In this document: positions 1 to 6,033 of the stretch, one piece after another
How positions within the stretch are numbered: position 1 is the stretch's first letter
Layout: each line of letters opens with the position of its first letter
From: Lachnospiraceae bacterium
GTDB taxonomy: Bacteria > Bacillota > Clostridia > Lachnospirales > Lachnospiraceae
DNA length: 6,033 bases
Direction: 5' to 3'
Assembly: GCA_024697505.1 (NCBI GenBank)
Contig: JAILFQ010000102.1
Coordinates: 1 to 6,033 of the forward strand
The notes under the pieces: model-generated
What the model was told of the DNA's origin: nothing
The model's database searches: none
The model's input: only the letters and a program-made list of their open reading frames with translations
Translations under genes and position numbers: made by a program

Positions 1-1
1 G

Positions 2-2854
2 GTTGCTTTTTGTGTTGCTAACAGAGGTACAAATACGGCTTATTTACCTAAACTTATTTCAATGATTGGTCTTCTTATCATTATTTCAACATTAATTCAG
101 CTTACATTCGGAGAAACATCTGAAACAAGTTCATTTTTTGATTATTACAATATTTCTAAAACCACAAAAAGCGGTGGAGGTTTCTTCGGCGGAATGCTTT
201 GTGTGGTATTTATACCTTTCTTTGGCAAATCCGGCAGTTATGTTGTGCTGGCTGCCCTTGAGATACTTTGCCTGATGCTGTTTACGGGAAAAGCTTTTTT
301 TGCGGCTGTATCAGAATTATTCCATGCATCCGTAAATAAAGTTAAGGAAAGTAACGAGAGAAGGATTAAAGAAGAAGAAGAATTTGAAGAGGAATATCTG
401 GATTATACAAGCAATAACAGAGCACAGGTCAAGAAAAAAGCAAGAAAATTCTTCTTTGTCAGACCTGAAAATTTAGAAACAGATGATGATGTTTATTATG
501 AAGATGAAACTTTGGATGAAACACCGGATTACTATGCCGGTGCAACAAATGCACAGGATGGCAATAACTTTCCAAGCGCTAAATCTAAGAGTTATAATGA
601 CGATCTTTATGAAAATACAGATGAAGAATTAAAAAACATCAAAAATAGACTAAACAGAAAAGAAAGACGGGCTTCAATCGATCCAAGAGCACAAAAAAAC
701 TTCTTTGGCGGCGTAACTTCAACAATCCCTGCCGGATTATCCCCTGAGGAGCAGGAACTTGTTTATACCGGAAGATATATACCTTCACAGGATACCATAG
801 ACGCTGTTAACGATATGTTTTCGGAAGAAGAGGAGTCCCGACAGAGTGTTAAACCTGCCGCAAACGAAATTAAAATCATCAGATCAAATACGGCAAATAC
901 AGCAAATACAGCAAATACAGCAAATACAGCAGGTGTTTCGAATAACAGTGAACAGGTAAAACCTGTAAATGGTGTGAATTTATTTAATCAATCCGGAACA
1001 GCTGATTCATTTGCTCCATCATTTGATGTTAATAATAACGAAACCGAGCAGACTTACGAAGATGATGAGGTTTTTTACGATTCACCTGAATATATTGCTC
1101 CAAAAAATGAGGCGTTTACTTATAATAATAGGAACTTCAGAGATAACGAGCCTAAAGTTGCTTTGTTTGATGCTGAGGAGGAGCCTAGTTTTTCCGAGAC
1201 GTCTCTGGCAGATATGAGAAATAAAGAAGCGGGAGTTAAAAAGACAATCTTTGACAGTGCTCCTTATGGAATGGGAACATCAGCTTTGAATAACAAGGCA
1301 GAAAACTCATCAAAGCCTACAACATATGAGCAGATAGTCAATACAGCAAGTGCGGCTGAAGATGCAGAACCTGTTAAGGAATATGTTTTCCCTCCGACAG
1401 ATCTGTTAACTATGCCTGTTAATAAGCAGTACGGAGATTCAAATGATGAACTCCAGGCTACCGCCAACAAACTTCAAAGTACTCTTGAAAGCTTTGGAGT
1501 AAGAGTTACGGTGAATAATGTGTCTTGTGGTCCGTCTGTTACAAGATATGAGCTTATGCCTGAGCAGGGCGTTAAGGTTTCAAGGATTACAAGTCTTGCA
1601 GATGATATAAAACTTAATCTTGCAGCTGCTGATATAAGAATAGAAGCTCCGATTCCGGGCAAGGCCGCAATAGGAATAGAAGTTCCAAATAAAGAGAATT
1701 CAACAGTTTTCCTTCGTGAGCTTATTGAAAGTGATTCATTTAAACAGCACAAATCAAATATATGCTTTACGGTAGGTAAGGATATCGGCGGTCAAACGGT
1801 AATCGGCGATATTGCCAAGATGCCGCATCTGCTTATTGCCGGTGCTACAGGTTCCGGTAAATCCGTATGTATAAATACTATTGTAATGTCTATTCTTTAT
1901 AAGGCTAATCCTGATGATGTCAAACTTATAATGATAGACCCAAAAGTTGTTGAACTTAGCGTTTACAACGGTATACCGCACCTTCTTATACCGGTAGTCA
2001 CAGATCCTAAAAAAGCATCTGCAGCGCTTAACTGGGCAGTAGCGGAGATGACTGACAGATATAAGAAGTTTGCCGAACTTGGTGTAAGAGACTTTAAAGG
2101 ATATAATGAGCAGGTCGCTAAGCTTAAAGCCGACGGCAGCGATGTGGACCGTAAAAAAATGTACCAGATGGTAATAATCGTAGACGAGCTTGCAGACCTT
2201 ATGATGGTTGCACCGGGCGACGTGGAGGACGCCATTTGCCGTCTTGCTCAGATGGCAAGAGCTGCAGGTATTCATCTTATCCTTGCAACTCAAAGACCTT
2301 CCGTAAACGTTATTACAGGTCTTATAAAGGCTAATGTTCCTTCAAGAATAGCTTTTGCCGTTTCTTCCGGTATAGATTCCAGAACAATTCTGGATCTTGT
2401 AGGTGCAGAAAAGCTTTTGGGAAAGGGTGATATGCTTTACTTCCCATCCGGATTGCCAAAACCTGTTCGAATTCAAGGAGCCTTTGTTTCCGATAAGGAA
2501 GTAAGTTCGGTTGTGGATTTCCTTAAAGCGGAGAACGCCGAAATCATCAGATACAGCGATGAAGTAACTTCAAAGATAGAAAGCAAAGAAAGCGAAAACA
2601 CTCAGGCATCAGGCTCAAATGATGGCCCTGATGAGTATTTTGCGGAAGCGGGAAGATTTATTATTGAAAAAGACAAAGCTTCTATAGGATTGTTACAAAG
2701 ATTATTAAAAATAGGGTTTAACAGAGCTGCCAGAATTATGGATCAGCTTTGTGAAGCCGGTCTTGTTGGAGAGGAAGAGGGAACAAAGCCTAGGAAGATA
2801 CTTATGACTATGGACGAGTTTGAATCATTCCTTCAAAATAACGGACTTGGTTGA
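2..2854 (+). CDS. ftsK: FtsK/SpoIIIE-family DNA translocase, 5'-truncated by the window edge
   Basis: This is a membrane-anchored, ATP-driven double-stranded DNA pump that clears chromosomal DNA through the closing division or sporulation septum. The frame is open from base 2, so the Met codon at 62 is internal and the start lies upstream. Numbering from that Met, hydrophobic segments at about -8 to 17 and 43-82 are the last membrane helices. Residues ~83-439 form a long, acidic, low-complexity linker that includes five NTA repeats. From ~440 comes the FtsK alpha domain, then the RecA-like motor with Walker A GATGSGKS (594-601), Walker B VIIVDE (704-709) and ATQRPS (742-747). A winged-helix gamma domain (~857-925), which in this family reads the orienting DNA motifs, ends the protein. 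The motor and gamma domains look intact. It is longer than Bacillus SpoIIIE (787 aa), mainly because of the linker. Whether it serves division (FtsK-like) or sporulation (SpoIIIE-like) cannot be told from sequence. Confidence 0.96.
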   Translation, partial: VAFCVANRGTNTAYLPKLISMIGLLIIISTLIQLTFGETSETSSFFDYYNISKTTKSGGGFFGGMLCVVFIPFFGKSGSYVVLAALEILCLMLFTGKAFFAAVSELFHASVNKVKESNERRIKEEEEFEEEYLDYTSNNRAQVKKKARKFFFVRPENLETDDDVYYEDETLDETPDYYAGATNAQDGNNFPSAKSKSYNDDLYENTDEELKNIKNRLNRKERRASIDPRAQKNFFGGVTSTIPAGLSPEEQELVYTGRYIPSQDTIDAVNDMFSEEEESRQSVKPAANEIKIIRSNTANTANTANTANTAGVSNNSEQVKPVNGVNLFNQSGTADSFAPSFDVNNNETEQTYEDDEVFYDSPEYIAPKNEAFTYNNRNFRDNEPKVALFDAEEEPSFSETSLADMRNKEAGVKKTIFDSAPYGMGTSALNNKAENSSKPTTYEQIVNTASAAEDAEPVKEYVFPPTDLLTMPVNKQYGDSNDELQATANKLQSTLESFGVRVTVNNVSCGPSVTRYELMPEQGVKVSRITSLADDIKLNLAAADIRIEAPIPGKAAIGIEVPNKENSTVFLRELIESDSFKQHKSNICFTVGKDIGGQTVIGDIAKMPHLLIAGATGSGKSVCINTIVMSILYKANPDDVKLIMIDPKVVELSVYNGIPHLLIPVVTDPKKASAALNWAVAEMTDRYKKFAELGVRDFKGYNEQVAKLKADGSDVDRKKMYQMVIIVDELADLMMVAPGDVEDAICRLAQMARAAGIHLILATQRPSVNVITGLIKANVPSRIAFAVSSGIDSRTILDLVGAEKLLGKGDMLYFPSGLPKPVRIQGAFVSDKEVSSVVDFLKAENAEIIRYSDEVTSKIESKESENTQASGSNDGPDEYFAEAGRFIIEKDKASIGLLQRLLKIGFNRAARIMDQLCEAGLVGEEEGTKPRKILMTMDEFESFLQNNGLG
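886..930 (+). repeat. 9-bp tandem repeat (five units) in the ftsK linker
   Basis: Five head-to-tail copies of a 9-bp unit, AAATACAGC. The first copy differs at one base (AAATACGGC) and the other four are identical. The unit is a multiple of three and in frame, so it encodes five Asn-Thr-Ala triplets in the disordered linker between the membrane and motor domains. Near-perfect identity at the DNA level suggests recent expansion by slippage. Copy-number change would lengthen or shorten the linker without breaking the frame. Confidence 0.9.
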
Positions 2855-2903
2855 TTAGATTAATTGGTGTGCAATAGGGTTAAAACAAATCTATTTTCTA
2901 TGT

Positions 2904-2909
2904 GGAGGG
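2904..2909 (+). promoter_or_regulatory. Ribosome binding site of fhs
   Basis: GGAGGG lies 4 nt before the ATG at 2914. It decides the start: an in-frame GTG at 2902 overlaps this site and would have no ribosome binding site of its own at a usable distance. Confidence 0.85.
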
Positions 2910-2913
2910 AAAG

Positions 2914-4581
2914 ATGAAGTCGGATATTGATATTGCAAGAGAAGCCAAGATGCTTCACATCAAAGAAGTTGCCGCAAAACTGGGAATAAATGAGGATGAC
3001 CTCATTTTTTACGGAAAGTATAAAGCTAAACTTTCCGAAGAATACCTTGAAAAGGTAAAAGGAAACAAAAACGGTAAGCTTGTACTTGTAACAGCTATTA
3101 ACCCAACACCTGCCGGTGAAGGAAAAACAACAACCACCGTAGGAATAGGAGAGGCAATGGCCAGGCTTGGTAAGTCCTCCATAATTGCCCTAAGAGAACC
3201 TTCACTTGGACCATGCTTTGGTATAAAGGGCGGAGCTGCGGGCGGCGGATATGCTCAGGCTGTACCGATGGACGACCTTAACCTTCATTTTACCGGAGAT
3301 CTTCATGCAATTACAGCGGCAAACAATCTTCTTGCCGCAATTTTAGATAATCATATTTTCCAGGGGAATTCCTTAAATATAGACCCTAAGCAGGTTGTAT
3401 GGAAAAGATGCCTGGATATTAACGACAGATCTTTAAGAAATATAATTGTCGGTATGGGGAAAAAATCCGACGGCGTTGTAAGAGAAGATCATTTCGTTAT
3501 TACAGTTGCTTCGGAAATAATGGCTATACTTTGTCTTGCCGAAGATATGGAAGACTTAAAAAAGAGACTGGGAAATATTATTGTTGCTTATACATATGAC
3601 AAAAAGCCTGTTACCGCAAAAGATTTAAATGCTGTAGGTGCGCTTGCGGCTCTTTTGAAAGATGCGATTTTGCCTAATCTTATCCAGACATTGGAACATA
3701 CACCTGTTATTGTACATGGCGGTCCGTTTGCAAACATTGCTCATGGTTGTAACTCCGTAAGGGCTACGAAAACAGCTCTTAAAATGGCAGATATATGCAT
3801 AACTGAGGCCGGGTTCGGTGCAGATCTCGGTGCTGAGAAGTTTTTTGATATAAAGTGCAGAATGGCAGGGCTTAAACCGGATGCAGCAGTGCTTGTTGCC
3901 ACCGTAAGAGCTTTAAAATATAACGGCGGTGTAGATAAAACCGAACTTGCAACCGAGAATGTAGATGCTTTGAAGAGAGGAATCGTTAACCTTGAAAAGC
4001 ATATAGAAAACCTTCAAAAATACAAAGTTCCTGTAGTTGTAACTCTAAATAAGTTTTCATCGGATTCCGCTGCAGAGCTTAAATATGTAGAAGATTTTTG
4101 TAAGGAAAGAGGATGTGAGTTTGCGCTTTCAGAAGTCTGGGAAAAAGGCGGAGAAGGCGGTCTTGAACTAGCAGGAAAGATTCTTGACACTCTTTCCCGT
4201 AAAGAGAGCAATTTTGAACCCTTATACAAAGATGAGCTTTCCCTTACGGAAAAGATAGAATGTGTAGCAAAAGAAATATACGGTGCATCTTCGGTTACTT
4301 ATGACCAGACGGCACTTACAGCCATTAAGAGAATTGAAGAACTTGGTTTTTCAAATGTTCCTGTTTGTCTTGCAAAGAACCAGTATTCTTTGTCTGACGA
4401 TCCTAAGAAACTTGGTAGACCAAAGGATTTTAATATAAACATTAGAGAAGCATACATTAATGCCGGTGCGGGCTTCCTTGTAGCCATAACCGGTACAATG
4501 ATGACAATGCCGGGACTTCCTAAAGTTCCTGCTGCTGAAAGAATTGATGTATGTGACGGTTTTATTACAGGATTATTCTGA
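2914..4581 (+). CDS. fhs: Formate-tetrahydrofolate ligase (10-formyltetrahydrofolate synthetase)
   Basis: A cytoplasmic enzyme that joins formate to tetrahydrofolate using ATP, giving 10-formyl-THF for purine and formyl-methionine synthesis and, in acetogens, the methyl branch of the Wood-Ljungdahl pathway. The product is 555 aa, the usual family length (~556), and appears complete. The ATP-binding P-loop-like motif [10 protein letters not shown] is at 64-73, the glycine-rich GGAAGGGY at 106-113 is followed by the conserved [11 protein letters not shown] region, and the C-terminal signature [13 protein letters not shown] is at 533-545, ending in ITGLF. No key motif is missing. The ATG at 2914 was chosen over the GTG at 2902 because of the ribosome binding site. 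The gene begins 59 bp after ftsK; I see no terminator or convincing promoter in that gap, so co-transcription is possible. Presence of fhs alone does not prove acetogenesis, since many fermentative Clostridia carry it. Confidence 0.97.
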   Translation: MKSDIDIAREAKMLHIKEVAAKLGINEDDLIFYGKYKAKLSEEYLEKVKGNKNGKLVLVTAINPTPAGEGKTTTTVGIGEAMARLGKSSIIALREPSLGPCFGIKGGAAGGGYAQAVPMDDLNLHFTGDLHAITAANNLLAAILDNHIFQGNSLNIDPKQVVWKRCLDINDRSLRNIIVGMGKKSDGVVREDHFVITVASEIMAILCLAEDMEDLKKRLGNIIVAYTYDKKPVTAKDLNAVGALAALLKDAILPNLIQTLEHTPVIVHGGPFANIAHGCNSVRATKTALKMADICITEAGFGADLGAEKFFDIKCRMAGLKPDAAVLVATVRALKYNGGVDKTELATENVDALKRGIVNLEKHIENLQKYKVPVVVTLNKFSSDSAAELKYVEDFCKERGCEFALSEVWEKGGEGGLELAGKILDTLSRKESNFEPLYKDELSLTEKIECVAKEIYGASSVTYDQTALTAIKRIEELGFSNVPVCLAKNQYSLSDDPKKLGRPKDFNINIREAYINAGAGFLVAITGTMMTMPGLPKVPAAERIDVCDGFITGLF

Positions 4582-4583
4582 TT

Positions 4584-4588
4584 GGAGA
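4584..4588 (+). promoter_or_regulatory. Ribosome binding site of the isomerase-like gene
   Basis: GGAGA begins 3 nt after the fhs stop codon and sits 6 nt before the ATG at 4595. It fixes that ATG as the start and places re-initiation by ribosomes leaving fhs within easy reach. Confidence 0.75.
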
Positions 4589-4594
4589 AATAAT

Positions 4595-5440
4595 ATGTTA
4601 CAACTTGGCGTTAGAGGGCATGATATGCCTGTTGCTCCTTTTGATGAATGGGCAAAAAGTATAAAAGATGAAGGATTTTGCTGTACACAACTTGCACTTA
4701 AAAAGGCTGTACATGATTTTGATGTAAGCGACGGCGCAATGACAAGCGGAATGGCTTTATACATGAGAAGAATCCTGGACAAATACGGGGTAAACGTATC
4801 TGTGCTGGGTTGTTATAAGAATCTTGCAGACCCGGATGAGGCTTCTTTATGCAAAACCATAGAATCTTACAAAAACCATATAAGATTTGCATCTTATTTA
4901 GGTGCGGGCCTTGTGGGCACAGAGACAGGTGCGGTTAACCACGAATATAAGCCATGTGCGGAAAACCACACAGAAAAAGCTCTTTCCATATTCACAGAGA
5001 ATTTAAAAAAGGTTGTTGAATATGCCGAATGCATGGGAGTATGTGTAGGTATTGAGCCTGTTTACAAACATATTATGTTTGATATAGAACAGACAAGAAA
5101 AGTACTGGATAGAGTTAAGTCTCCAAATTTACGCATTATTCTGGATCCTGTAAATCTTTTATGTGCCGAAAATGAAAGCAGACATAATGAAATAGTGGAC
5201 GGAGCATTTGAACTATTTGGAGATGAAATTGATGTAATTCACTTAAAAGATTATGTTATAGCGGATGGAGAGATCAAGTCCAGACCTGTAACTTTTGGTG
5301 AAGGAAGATTTGATTTTGCCCATCTTTTCAAGATATTGAAGGAAAAGAAGCCTTGCATCAACATGCTTATTGAAGATTCACTTCTTGAAAACAGACAGAT
5401 TTCTAAGCAATATATTTGTGATATATATAAAAATTGCTAA
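4595..5440 (+). CDS. Sugar phosphate isomerase/epimerase family protein (xylose isomerase-like TIM barrel)
   Basis: A 281-aa soluble protein resembling the AP-endonuclease-2/xylose-isomerase-like TIM-barrel superfamily, whose members isomerise or epimerise sugars and related polyols with a divalent metal. The expected metal ligands appear at family-like spacing: Glu154 in GIEPVY, Asp184 in ILDPVN, His216 in VIHLKDY and Glu260 in LIEDS. This is the Glu-Asp-His-Glu set known from ketose 3-epimerases and relatives. The length is typical (250-300 aa). There is no signal peptide or membrane segment. The ATG at 4595 has a good ribosome binding site; an upstream in-frame TTG at 4544 lies inside fhs and does not. 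The 13-bp gap after fhs suggests one operon and translational coupling. The substrate cannot be read from the sequence; I would not assign it to IolE, hydroxypyruvate isomerase or tagatose epimerase without a structure-guided comparison. Confidence 0.85.
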   Translation: MLQLGVRGHDMPVAPFDEWAKSIKDEGFCCTQLALKKAVHDFDVSDGAMTSGMALYMRRILDKYGVNVSVLGCYKNLADPDEASLCKTIESYKNHIRFASYLGAGLVGTETGAVNHEYKPCAENHTEKALSIFTENLKKVVEYAECMGVCVGIEPVYKHIMFDIEQTRKVLDRVKSPNLRIILDPVNLLCAENESRHNEIVDGAFELFGDEIDVIHLKDYVIADGEIKSRPVTFGEGRFDFAHLFKILKEKKPCINMLIEDSLLENRQISKQYICDIYKNC

Positions 5441-5493
5441 AAATCCTTTAAAATTCGAAAATCTTGCTAAAAATATGTTGAAATTTCAAATTC
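5434..5493 (+). repeat. Imperfect 30-bp direct repeat at the end of the isomerase gene
   Basis: Two adjacent 30-bp units (5434-5463 and 5464-5493) agree at 23 of 30 positions by eye. The first 11 bases, TTGCTAAAAAT, are identical. The first unit contains the isomerase stop codon. The region is very AT-rich, so part of the similarity may be compositional, but the 11-bp identity at exactly 30-bp spacing suggests an old tandem duplication. Confidence 0.4.
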
Positions 5494-5506
5494 GTTTTTT
5501 TATACT
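5478..5506 (+). promoter_or_regulatory. Sigma-A-type promoter of nrdR
   Basis: TTGAAA (5478-5483) and TATACT (5501-5506) are separated by exactly 17 bp, each one base from the consensus TTGACA/TATAAT. Transcription would start near 5513, giving a leader of about 60 nt before the nrdR ATG. No strong hairpin terminator separates it from the isomerase gene, so some read-through from upstream is possible. This is read by eye from consensus; there is no experimental support. Confidence 0.7.
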
Positions 5507-5517
5507 ATATATGGTGC
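5502..5517 (+). promoter_or_regulatory. Putative NrdR box overlapping the nrdR -10 element
   Basis: The 16 bases ATACTATATATGGTGC match the known NrdR-box pattern (ACAC-W-ATATAT-N-GTGT) at all but two defined positions, and the inner 12 bases, ACTATATATGGT, are a near-palindrome (two mismatched pairs out of six would be resolved as ACY...RGT). The site overlaps the -10 hexamer and the expected transcription start, where a bound repressor would block RNA polymerase, and the next gene encodes NrdR itself. NrdR boxes usually occur in pairs; I found no convincing second box at about 31-32 bp on either side. TA-rich -10 regions can resemble this motif by chance, so the call is tentative. Confidence 0.45.
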
Positions 5518-5563
5518 TATGAGTTGAGTATTCTAATGTTTTTATAACAAGATGTTCTTATTT

Positions 5564-5570
5564 GGAGGAG
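5564..5570 (+). promoter_or_regulatory. Ribosome binding site of nrdR
   Basis: GGAGGAG contains the full GGAGG core, placed 6 nt before the ATG at 5575. It is a strong, well-spaced site that confirms the start. Confidence 0.85.
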
Positions 5571-5574
5571 AAAT

Positions 5575-6015
5575 ATGAAATGTCCTTTTTGCGGTAAAGA
5601 AGATACAAGAGTTATAGACTCAAGGCCGGCAGACGATGGTGCTTCCATCAGAAGACGCCGTCAGTGTGATGCCTGTTCTAAACGTTTTACAACTTATGAA
5701 AAAGTTGAGACAATTCCGCTTGTTGTTATAAAGAAAGACAATTCGCGCGAACCATACGATCGTTCTAAGATCGAGTCAGGTATCTTCAGATCTTGTCATA
5801 AACGTCATATTTCCGTAGAGCAGATCAAGGAAATGACCGATGAGATTGAAAACGCAATTTATAATCTTGAAGATAAAGAGATGCAAAGTTCTGTGATCGG
5901 CGAGATGGTTATGAAAAAGCTTAAAGAAGTCGATGTGCTGACGTTGCTGCCAACGGCTTCGGCCTGGAATGGTGCTGGTAATAACCAGAAGCGTAGTCCG
6001 CTGCGCAAATTCTAA
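5575..6015 (+). CDS. nrdR: Transcriptional repressor NrdR, with an aberrant C-terminus
   Basis: NrdR is a nucleotide-sensing repressor of ribonucleotide reductase genes. It binds ATP/dATP through an ATP-cone and DNA through a zinc ribbon. Zinc ligands Cys3, Cys6, Cys31 and Cys34 are all present, with the basic RRRRQC stretch at 26-31 and FTTYE at 38-42. The ATP-cone follows from ~48 (KKDNSREPYDRSKI at 53-66) through VIGEMVMKKLKEVD, ending at residue 120. Family members then continue with a conserved segment like EVAYVRFASVYRQF; here it is absent and replaced by 26 unrelated residues to a stop at 6013-6015. The total of 146 aa is near the usual ~150, but only the first ~120 are NrdR. The replacement is GC-richer with different codon choice, so a chimeric contig end or an insertion is more likely than a natural variant. 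The gene has its own promoter, a candidate NrdR box and a strong ribosome binding site. Confidence 0.88.
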   Translation: MKCPFCGKEDTRVIDSRPADDGASIRRRRQCDACSKRFTTYEKVETIPLVVIKKDNSREPYDRSKIESGIFRSCHKRHISVEQIKEMTDEIENAIYNLEDKEMQSSVIGEMVMKKLKEVDVLTLLPTASAWNGAGNNQKRSPLRKF

Positions 6016-6033
6016 TTTTTAATTGTCGCTACC
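5935..6033 (+). other. Foreign-looking sequence fused to nrdR at the window end
   Basis: From codon 121 of nrdR the sequence changes character. Bases 5935-6006 are close to 60% GC, clearly above the AT-rich rest, and codons such as CTG, CCG, CGT, CGC and CAG dominate, unlike the AGA- and CTT-rich usage upstream. The in-frame translation ends QKRSPLRKF-stop and looks like the C-terminus of a proteobacterial protein, followed by AT-rich non-coding bases. I do not recognise the source. No inverted repeat or target-site duplication can be seen, because the far end lies outside the window. Confidence 0.6.

Noticed and set aside
62..64. Met codon at 62 as the ftsK start
   Set aside because: The frame is open back to base 2 with coding-like sequence, the protein would begin inside a membrane helix, and no ribosome binding site precedes the codon.
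1754..2293. 179-codon open frame on the minus strand inside ftsK
   Set aside because: It is opposite the conserved motor domain, rich in Cys, Tyr and His with no recognisable domain, and has no context of its own: a shadow of the coding strand. The smaller minus-strand frames at 1474-1752, 1963-2235, 4014-4229 and 4698-4892 are rejected for the same reason.
2902..2904. GTG at 2902 as the fhs start
   Set aside because: It overlaps the ribosome binding site that serves the ATG at 2914, and the four extra residues do not belong to the family.
2855..2913. Riboswitch or separate promoter upstream of fhs
   Set aside because: The 59-bp gap is too short for a THF riboswitch plus a promoter, no stem structure is evident, and no -35/-10 pair with 16-18 bp spacing could be found; the TTGGTG and TATTTT candidates are 23 bp apart.
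4544..4546. TTG at 4544 as the isomerase start
   Set aside because: It lies inside fhs with no ribosome binding site, while the ATG at 4595 has GGAGA at good spacing and starts the domain naturally.
5478..5501. Terminator after the isomerase: palindrome TTGAAATTTCAA followed by seven T
   Set aside because: The palindrome has no loop and only one G-C pair per arm, so it would not form a stable hairpin. The same bases read better as the -35 element and promoter spacer.
5519..5527. Tiny ATG-AGT-TGA upstream frame in the nrdR leader
   Set aside because: Two codons, no ribosome binding site, and expected by chance.

Overview
The window reads as a low-GC Gram-positive chromosome, most likely Clostridia and plausibly Lachnospiraceae-like. 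The evidence is AT-rich codon choice, strong GGAGG ribosome binding sites, a SpoIIIE/FtsK-type translocase, a full-length formate-tetrahydrofolate ligase and an NrdR regulator. The taxonomic guess is inferred from style and gene content, not from a database match. All real genes lie on the + strand, and no stretch over 300 bases lacks a gene. There are no tRNA or rRNA genes, CRISPR arrays or insertion sequences that I can support.

Layout: (1) 2-2854, a DNA translocase of the FtsK/SpoIIIE family whose N-terminus lies outside the window. It has the end of the membrane domain, a long acidic linker with a 9-bp tandem repeat, a complete ATPase motor and a C-terminal winged-helix gamma domain. (2) 2914-4581, fhs, complete, 59 bp downstream. 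(3) 4595-5440, a TIM-barrel sugar phosphate isomerase/epimerase-like protein, 13 bp after fhs and probably translationally coupled to it. (4) 5441-5574, an AT-rich intergenic region with a near-consensus sigma-A promoter (TTGAAA, 17 bp, TATACT) and, over its -10, a 16-bp sequence resembling an NrdR box. (5) 5575-6015, nrdR, normal for its first ~120 codons. From about 5935 the sequence stops resembling NrdR and becomes GC-richer, with enterobacterial-looking codon use, up to the end of the window.

The first three genes could be one transcription unit: chromosome segregation, then one-carbon activation, then a sugar-isomerase-like enzyme. nrdR has its own promoter and may be autoregulated. I see no clearly new system here. 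The two points most worth checking are the abrupt 3' junction inside nrdR, where a chimeric contig end is the simplest reading, and the putative NrdR box on the nrdR promoter.
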